From Gammaproteobacteria bacterium UBA6173 (lineage in GTDB: Bacteria; Pseudomonadota; Gammaproteobacteria; Pseudomonadales; Pseudohongiellaceae): a stretch of DNA of 12,681 nucleotides. Position numbers and translations under genes: made by a program. Shown here piece by piece: positions 8,003 through 12,681 of the stretch (position 1 is its first letter; the number at the start of each line of letters is the position of its first letter). The stretch covers positions 1-12,681 of the forward strand of contig DITX01000106.1 of the NCBI GenBank assembly GCA_002422225.1, written 5' to 3'. The notes under the pieces were generated by a model, which worked only from the letters and a program-made list of their open reading frames with translations, ran no database searches and had not been told where the DNA came from.

Positions 8003-9171
8003 AAAATGAACCATTAGCGGGTATTCGTCCAGAGGTCATAGTCTGGGCGCGGGAATCTGCCGGCATGACCGTGCGAGACGTTGCACGCAAAATGAAGCGT
8101 CCTCTTGGAGACATTGAGGCATGGGAGCGCGGTGATGCATTCCCAACATATCCACAATTGGAGAAACTCGCCTACGAGCTTTATAAACGGCCATTGGCGG
8201 TCTTTTTCTTGCCCGCTGTACCTGCAGAAATTCTCCCAAGAAGCGAATTCCGCACATTGCCCGATACAGATCTTAGGGCGCTGCACCCTGATACTTACCT
8301 TCATATCCGTCGGGCTCACGCTTTTCAACTCGCATTGAAGGACCTTTTTGGTGACAAAAATCCAATGGGTCCGGGAATTTGGCGAAAGATATCGCTAGTT
8401 GCAGACAAAAGTGTTACCCAGCAAGCCCAAAGCATTCGTGAATATCTCGGTATCACAGTGCAATTGCAGTGTACTTGGCGGGATGATGATAACGCTCTTA
8501 AAAATTGGCGAAGCGCTGTCGAAAAGGCGGGTATTTTTGTATTTAAGTCAGCCTTCAAACAGAAGGAAATATCTGGCTTTTGTTTGATCGATACCAATTT
8601 GCCAGTTATCTATCTGAATAATAGCACCACTAAGACTCGTCAGATCTTCAGTCTTCTGCATGAAATGGCACATTTGCTAATGAGTATCAATGGACTCAGT
8701 AAAATAGATAAGCAGTACATCGATTTTTTGCCTCAAGCTGAGCAAAAAATTGAGCGATTCTGCAACGCAATTGCCGCGGAAGTACTTATTCCTAGTCACG
8801 ATTTTGTAGACCAGACAGCTGCTTTTCCGACTGACATTGAGAAAGCACCAGAAGAATACATAGCAGACTTATCTAACCGTTATGGTGTCAGCAGAGAAGC
8901 TGTCCTGCGTAGATTGCTGGATTCCGGACGTGTCAGTCGCAACTTCTATGAGCGCAAAGCGCGGGAGTGGACGGCACAAATGAAAAAGATCACAGGCGGT
9001 AGTTGGTATCTTAATCAAGGTGCCTATTTAAGTGATTATTTCGCTCGAGAGGTAGTAGCACGTCACTTTCGGCACCAAATCTCCATGGAAGAGGCGTCGG
9101 ACCTGTTAGGAATCAAACCTAAAAACTATTCTGGACTGGAGGAGAGGATTCTGAGTGGAGCGGGTGCATGA
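7999..9171 (+). CDS. XRE-type HTH / ImmA-IrrE family zinc metallopeptidase (COG2856-like)
   Basis: The 390-aa protein combines an N-terminal helix-turn-helix (about 11-65: VIVWARESAGMTVRDVARKM, then an AWERGDAFPTYPQLEKLA recognition region) with an ImmA/IrrE peptidase domain. The zinc motif is HEMAH at 221-225, with the third ligand expected at Glu252 (27 residues on, as in IrrE) and AAEVLIP at 259-265. Such proteins bind DNA and can cleave a partner repressor; in toxin-antitoxin-like pairs they act as the regulatory partner. ATG 7999 is preferred because AAGGAG (7988-7993) precedes it by 5 nt. A GTG at 7969 would add 10 residues but lacks a comparable RBS. The gene overlaps the next one by ATGA at 9168-9171. 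By eye its composition is more AT-rich than moeA or mod genes, consistent with horizontal acquisition. All catalytic residues are intact. Confidence 0.9.
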   Translation: MKNEPLAGIRPEVIVWARESAGMTVRDVARKMKRPLGDIEAWERGDAFPTYPQLEKLAYELYKRPLAVFFLPAVPAEILPRSEFRTLPDTDLRALHPDTYLHIRRAHAFQLALKDLFGDKNPMGPGIWRKISLVADKSVTQQAQSIREYLGITVQLQCTWRDDDNALKNWRSAVEKAGIFVFKSAFKQKEISGFCLIDTNLPVIYLNNSTTKTRQIFSLLHEMAHLLMSINGLSKIDKQYIDFLPQAEQKIERFCNAIAAEVLIPSHDFVDQTAAFPTDIEKAPEEYIADLSNRYGVSREAVLRRLLDSGRVSRNFYERKAREWTAQMKKITGGSWYLNQGAYLSDYFAREVVARHFRHQISMEEASDLLGIKPKNYSGLEERILSGAGA

Positions 9172-9664
9172 TCTATGTGTTTGATACCAGTTCGCTCCGC
9201 GCCCTCCAGCACTTTTATCCCCGCGTTTTTACAAGCATTTGGGCTGGCTTGGACATTCTGGTGGAGGAGGGGCGACTAATCTCAACTCGCGAAGTTTACA
9301 GGGAGCTTGAGGTTCAGGCGGTCAGTGATGAAATTAGGGCGTGGGCGAAGATCAATAAAATATATTTACCAGACCAACGACTGAAGAAGCACTGTTTGTG
9401 GCGACTATCTTTCAGAACAAGCACTTTCAATCTTTGATTGGTGAACAGCAGCGACTCAAAGGTAATCCTGTGGCGGATCCATTTGTGATCGCGTGCGCGA
9501 AAGCCCGAAATGCAACCGTGGTGACTGAAGAGGGTTGGACCCGCACCGGAGCGCCTTTAACACCGAAGCCCAACGCCGCAAAGATCCCGAATGTTTGCAA
9601 ACACTTCCATGTTCCCTGTGTTGATCTTGAGGCATTTATGCAGGAGCAGGGCTGGAAGTTCTGA
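9168..9664 (+). pseudogene. DUF4411 (PIN-like) family gene, partner of ImmA/IrrE, broken by a frameshift
   Basis: The first frame (from ATG 9168) gives MIYVFDTSSLRALQHFYPR and runs through REVYRELE and INKIYLP, then leaves the family pattern and stops at 9437. The continuation is in the frame of 9398: TTEEALFVATIFQNKHFQSL, then GNPVADPFVIACAKA, VVTEEGW and AAKIPNVCKHF, ending at 9662-9664. Joined near 9370-9380, the two halves make one protein of about 165 residues with the expected acidic residues (Asp6, Glu46, the Asp of ADPF). The switch is -1, equivalent to one lost base. No X-XXY-YYZ slippery site was seen nearby, so a mutation or sequencing error is more likely than programmed frameshifting. 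DUF4411 proteins belong to the PIN-like nuclease group, and the ATGA overlap with the ImmA gene is the layout of a toxin-antitoxin-like operon. Confidence 0.85.
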
Positions 9665-9930
9665 TATTGCATGTGTCAAAAGATTAAACCACTGGAACTA
9701 ATGGGGTCGTTCTTTTCTCTATCTACTCATGTATATTTCGCATGGAGAAAGCATCACGGCAGTTCGTTGAAGAACTTTTAGCACCATATGAGCGGGTAAC
9801 ACCTGCGGGGGTGATTTCGCCGCGTCAATAAGCCTTGCTGACGACCATGTCTGCAGGAGCTAGGATTCAAGGTCGGTGGCTCGGTGTGTGCGCTGATCAA
9901 AGCGTCGCATATGATTCTGGGGATTCAGTC
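9665..9930 (+). other. Intergenic stretch between the relic module and modA
   Basis: No intact gene of recognised family is present. It contains a 29-codon ORF (separate entry). An isolated TATATT (9732-9737) lacks a good -35, and a TATGAT at 9910-9915 lies too close to the modA RBS to be its -10. No TATATA-type ModE operator and no terminator were seen. Confidence 0.5.
9742..9831 (+). CDS. 29-codon ORF, possibly a gene fragment
   Basis: ATG 9742 opens a frame beginning MEKASRQFVEELLAPYERV and ending at TAA 9829-9831. The amphipathic, charged start looks protein-like, but no family is recognised and no RBS precedes the ATG. The frame is open back to about 9688 without another good start. It may be the remnant of a gene that once followed the ImmA/DUF4411 pair. 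Confidence 0.25.
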   Translation: MEKASRQFVEELLAPYERVTPAGVISPRQ

Positions 9931-10713
9931 ATGAAGTGGGTGCGTGTTGTCTATGCGCTGTTGTTGCTGACACTGTTACTACCAACAAGCTTGTACGCGC
10001 AGCCCTTTACCATCGCTGCAGCGTCTGACTTGCGCTTTGCATTGGATGACATTGTTAAAGTCTACAAACAACAATTCCCCGAACAGGATGTGACCTTGAT
10101 CTACGGCTCGTCGGGGCGTATGAGCACACAAATCAGCAATGGTGCGCCTTTTGATATCTTTTTCTCGGCTGATATTGCCTTTCCCTTGATGTTGCAGGAA
10201 CAAGGTCTCACAGCAACGGATCCGGCGGTGTACGCCATCGGAAGACTGGTGCTTTGGAGTTCGCGCATGGATGCTTCGCAGATGACCTTAAATGATCTGA
10301 CCTCGGATCGCATTCGTCGTATTGCCATCGCTCAGCCGGCGCATGCCCCTTATGGCCAGCGCGCGCAGGAAGCGATGCAGTACGCCGGAGTATGGGATCA
10401 GGTGCAAGACAAACTGGTGTTTGCAGAGAATATTGCACAGGCTGCGCAAATGGCAGAATCCGGTGCCGCAGATATTGGCGTGATTGCATTATCGCTGGCC
10501 TTGTTCCCCACTATGCAGGCACACGCATACCACTTGATTGACGACACGATGCACCAGCCACTAACACAGGGATTTGTTGTCACCCGTGTGGGTGCCGACA
10601 AAAAATCAGTGCAGACGTTTGCAGACTTTATGGCAACACCCGCTGCACACGACATCATGGTGAGGTATGGATTTGTGTTGCCTTCCGACCCGCTGCCGGG
10701 GACATCTCCATGA
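9931..10713 (+). CDS. modA: Molybdate ABC transporter, periplasmic binding protein ModA
   Basis: ModA captures molybdate (and tungstate) in the periplasm for the ModBC importer. The protein is 260 aa. A Sec signal peptide (KWVRVVYALLLLTLLLPTS) has a predicted cut after LYA at residue 23. The mature chain starts QPFTIAAASDLRFALDDI (binding serine at 32) and continues with YGSSGRMSTQI (58-68) and NGAPFDIFFSAD (70-81). Further motifs are HAPYGQRAQEAM (138-149) and DIGVIALSLA (181-190), all at usual ModA positions. ATG 9931 is chosen because it begins a normal signal peptide and has GGGGA at 9918-9922, 8 nt upstream. A longer frame from 9835 would add 32 unconvincing residues. The stop overlaps modB. 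Confidence 0.96.
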   Translation: MKWVRVVYALLLLTLLLPTSLYAQPFTIAAASDLRFALDDIVKVYKQQFPEQDVTLIYGSSGRMSTQISNGAPFDIFFSADIAFPLMLQEQGLTATDPAVYAIGRLVLWSSRMDASQMTLNDLTSDRIRRIAIAQPAHAPYGQRAQEAMQYAGVWDQVQDKLVFAENIAQAAQMAESGAADIGVIALSLALFPTMQAHAYHLIDDTMHQPLTQGFVVTRVGADKKSVQTFADFMATPAAHDIMVRYGFVLPSDPLPGTSP

Positions 10714-11396
10714 TAAGTCTGGGACCTGGTGACTGGCAGGCAATAGCGCTGACGCTCAAGCTGTGTTTTTTCACCACCGTCATTCTGCTGATTATCGCGA
10801 CTCCGCTGGCTTGGTGGTTATCCAGCGGTCGCTCGCGCTGGCGTGTTGCGGTGCAGGCGATTGTTGCCTTGCCGCTGGTGTTGCCGCCCACTGTGCTGGG
10901 TTTTTACCTGCTAATGGCGCTGGGACCGCGAGGTTTTGTAGGAAGCTCTCTGGAAAGTATGGGTCTAAACCATCTGGCATTTTCATTTGAAGGCATTTTG
11001 TTTGCCTCGGTATTGTATTCCATGCCCTTTGCGGTACAGCCCTTGTTGGAAGCGTTTAACAATCTGGGGCGCAGGCCCATAGAAGTATCTGCTTCGCTGG
11101 GCGCCGGCGTGATCGACAGATTTTTTAATGTGACGTTACCGCTGTGCAAAGGCGGATTTATTGTGGCAGCCACGCTCAGCTTTGCGCATACCGTTGGCGA
11201 GTTTGGGGTGATCCTGATGTTGGGTGGCAGCATTCCCGGTGAAACCAAAGTATTGTCGGTGCTGATCTATGATCATGCAGAAGCCATGAATTACCAAGCA
11301 GCACATCAGTTGTCTTTGATGCTGCTGGTGTTTTCATTTCTGGTGTTGTTTGTGGTGTACAGCATCAATCGCCGCTTTCACACGGTGAAGTTATGA
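10710..11396 (+). CDS. modB: Molybdate ABC transporter, permease ModB
   Basis: ModB forms the inner-membrane channel of the molybdate importer. The protein is 228 aa with several hydrophobic helices. The typical ModB segment LPLVLPPTVLGFYLL lies at 54-68. The cytoplasmic EAA loop that docks on ModC (EVSASLGAGVIDRFFNVTLPL) is at 125-145, followed by SFAHTVGEFGVILMLGG. Its ATG overlaps the modA stop (ATGA at 10710-10713) and its stop overlaps modC, indicating one translationally coupled operon. Confidence 0.96.
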   Translation: MISLGPGDWQAIALTLKLCFFTTVILLIIATPLAWWLSSGRSRWRVAVQAIVALPLVLPPTVLGFYLLMALGPRGFVGSSLESMGLNHLAFSFEGILFASVLYSMPFAVQPLLEAFNNLGRRPIEVSASLGAGVIDRFFNVTLPLCKGGFIVAATLSFAHTVGEFGVILMLGGSIPGETKVLSVLIYDHAEAMNYQAAHQLSLMLLVFSFLVLFVVYSINRRFHTVKL

Positions 11397-12484
11397 GCAC
11401 CAACATGTTGCAGATCAAAGCCAGATTGCAGCGCGGTGACTTTACGCTGGATGTGGATACACAATGGCCATTAACAGGTGTCACGGCGCTGTTCGGGCGT
11501 TCGGGTTGTGGCAAAACCACCTTGTTACGCATCATCGCTGGACTTGAAAAAGTACAGGCAGGTGAAGTCAGTTTTGCGGGCATAGACTGGCAGACAGCAC
11601 GGCAGTTTTTAGCAATCGAAAAACGCCGGCTTGGGCTGGTTTTTCAGGAAGCCAGCCTGCTGCCGCATCTGTCGGTGACCGGCAATCTATTGTTTGGCTA
11701 CCAACGCACACCGGAAAAATTACGCCGATTGCAACCCGATGTGGTTATTAAGATGCTGGGGTTGGAAAGTTTTTTGGAACGACGTGTTGATCAACTGTCG
11801 GGCGGACAGGCGCAACGGGTAGCACTGGGCCGTGCCTTGTTAACCAGTCCGCAATTATTGCTGCTGGACGAGCCATTGGCGGCGCTCGATACCCAGACCA
11901 AACGCGAGATCATGCCGTTTTTGTCACGCCTTGCCAGCGAGAGCAATATTCCCATCGTGCTGATTACCCATTCCCCTGAAGAGGTGCAGCGGCTGGCCGA
12001 TCGGGTGGTGTTTATGCGCGATGGCGTCATTGATGACATCTGCAATCTGCAGCAGGCCATGGCCAACCCCGACTCGCCTTTGTTTGCCGATGAGGGGCCG
12101 GCATCCGTGCTGTTGGGCGTGTTAAGCGAACCTGATGTACAGGGTGTATGCCGATTTGGAGTTGAACACGCGCAGTTGTATGTGCAGACCAGCGCGGTTT
12201 CCGCCAGCCCAAACACACCGCAGATCACGACACGCTTACGGGTGTTGGCGCGCGACGTCAGCGTCGCATTGGACGATCCATCCCGCATCAGTATCCGCAA
12301 TCACCTGCGAGTGGTCATCCAGCAAATACATGAATTACCGGACAATCGTCTGTTGCTGAGTACCACCCTGGCGGATGGCCAAAACCTGCTGATCGAAATT
12401 ACGCGCTGGTCTGCCCAACAGTTGGATCTACAAATCGGGCAGCAGGTCTGGGCTTTAATCAAGTCGGTTGCCTTGGTCCAGTAG
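11393..12484 (+). CDS. modC: Molybdate ABC transporter, ATPase ModC
   Basis: ModC is the cytoplasmic ATPase that powers molybdate import. The protein is 363 aa. Walker A is GRSGCGKTT (35-43), the Q-loop glutamine is Gln85, the signature LSGGQAQRVALGRAL is at 135-149, Walker B LLLLDE at 155-160 and the H-loop His193. The C-terminal region from about 283 (RVLARDVSVALDDPSRISIRNHL) is the TOBE/Mop domain that binds oxyanion and can inhibit transport. The length is normal for ModC. The ATG overlaps the modB stop by ATGA at 11393-11396. No convincing terminator was found just downstream. Confidence 0.97.
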   Translation: MSTNMLQIKARLQRGDFTLDVDTQWPLTGVTALFGRSGCGKTTLLRIIAGLEKVQAGEVSFAGIDWQTARQFLAIEKRRLGLVFQEASLLPHLSVTGNLLFGYQRTPEKLRRLQPDVVIKMLGLESFLERRVDQLSGGQAQRVALGRALLTSPQLLLLDEPLAALDTQTKREIMPFLSRLASESNIPIVLITHSPEEVQRLADRVVFMRDGVIDDICNLQQAMANPDSPLFADEGPASVLLGVLSEPDVQGVCRFGVEHAQLYVQTSAVSASPNTPQITTRLRVLARDVSVALDDPSRISIRNHLRVVIQQIHELPDNRLLLSTTLADGQNLLIEITRWSAQQLDLQIGQQVWALIKSVALVQ

Positions 12485-12536
12485 CGTCCCCCCAACCAGT
12501 TTTTCTGCAATTTCCTCTTTGCCATCGGTCATTGAA

Positions 12537-12592
12537 TGTTCATACAACTGTCGTTTATCTGAATCATTAGTGTCACAGGGCGCCCCTAGACT
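12537..12592 (+). promoter_or_regulatory. PhoB-box-like 11-bp repeats with a -10 element
   Basis: Units spaced exactly 11 bp apart are CTGTCGTTTAT (12548), CTGAATCATTA (12559) and GTGTCACAGGG (12570), with a weaker TGTTCATACAA at 12537. The PhoB box is made of 11-bp direct repeats of CTGTCAT plus four AT-rich bases. Units 1 and 3 fit fairly well and unit 2 poorly. A possible -10, TAGACT, is at 12587-12592, suitably close behind. The array precedes the gene starting at 12656, so phosphate-starvation control is a reasonable guess. Confidence 0.4.
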
Positions 12593-12655
12593 GCTGCCAT
12601 TCAGATTAATAAACGGGTACGTGCATCACGTATTTCACCAGTGGAGACCTTTGGG

Positions 12656-12681
12656 ATGTATAAGAAGTGTAAAAACAGTTT
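12656..12681 (+). CDS. Start of an unidentified gene cut by the right edge
   Basis: ATG 12656 follows TGGAG (12642-12646) at 9-nt spacing and begins MYKKCKNS, a basic start that would suit a signal peptide. Only eight full codons are visible, so no family can be named. The Pho-box-like array upstream makes a phosphate-regulon exported protein one possibility. Confidence 0.5.

Noticed and set aside
9340..9380. Programmed -1 frameshifting in the DUF4411 gene
   Set aside because: No X-XXY-YYZ heptamer in the proper frame and no clear downstream structure was seen; a mutation or base-call error is simpler.
9835..9930. Longer modA start at 9835 and a ModE operator upstream
   Set aside because: The extra 32 residues would precede a normal signal peptide, and no TATATA-type ModE site is visible.
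12466..12504. GGTTG / CAACC stem followed by TTTTT at the end of modC
   Set aside because: Only five base pairs with a 22-nt loop; too weak to call a terminator.

Overview
The window looks like a piece of a gammaproteobacterial chromosome. The reasons are the divergent uvrA/ssb pair, the GTG-started Ssb with a DDDIPF tail, and MoeA, UvrA and Mod proteins that read like E. coli/Pseudomonas-type homologues. No genus can be named from the sequence alone.

Layout, left to right. (1) 1-1615, minus strand: the N-terminal 538 codons of uvrA (nucleotide excision repair), running off the left edge. (2) 1616-1776: a divergent control region with a candidate promoter in each direction and a 17-bp palindrome, but no convincing LexA box. 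(3) 1777-7020, plus strand: a closely spaced series of ssb, an RmlD-like SDR protein whose YxxxK lysine is replaced by threonine, moeA (molybdenum insertion into molybdopterin) with an in-frame 12-bp repeat expansion, an uncharacterised TPR lipoprotein, and a SLC13/DASS sodium:dicarboxylate or sulfate symporter. A strong intrinsic terminator at 7166-7208 follows.

(4) About 7210-9830 is an accessory-looking patch. It holds an N-terminally truncated NarL/FixJ-type response regulator behind a near-consensus sigma70 promoter with a TACCCC/GGGGTA inverted repeat. Next come an XRE-HTH + ImmA/IrrE metallopeptidase gene, apparently coupled to a 12-codon leader ORF, and a DUF4411 (PIN-like) gene overlapping it by ATGA but broken by a -1 frameshift. 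Last is a short orphan ORF that may be debris. This reads as a decaying toxin-antitoxin-like module beside a decayed two-component regulator.

(5) 9931-12484: modA-modB-modC, a molybdate ABC importer with ATGA overlaps at both junctions. With moeA about 5 kb away, the window covers molybdate uptake and its insertion into the cofactor. No modE gene or ModE-like operator was seen. (6) 12485-12681: a control region with 11-bp-phased, PhoB-box-like repeats and a -10, then an RBS and the first nine codons of an unidentified gene cut by the right edge.

I did not find a clearly new multi-gene system. The most unusual items are the relic ImmA/DUF4411 module with its coupled leader, the truncated regulator with its own promoter and operator-like repeat, the SDR protein lacking the catalytic lysine, the expanding repeat in MoeA, and the Pho-box-like array at the right edge.
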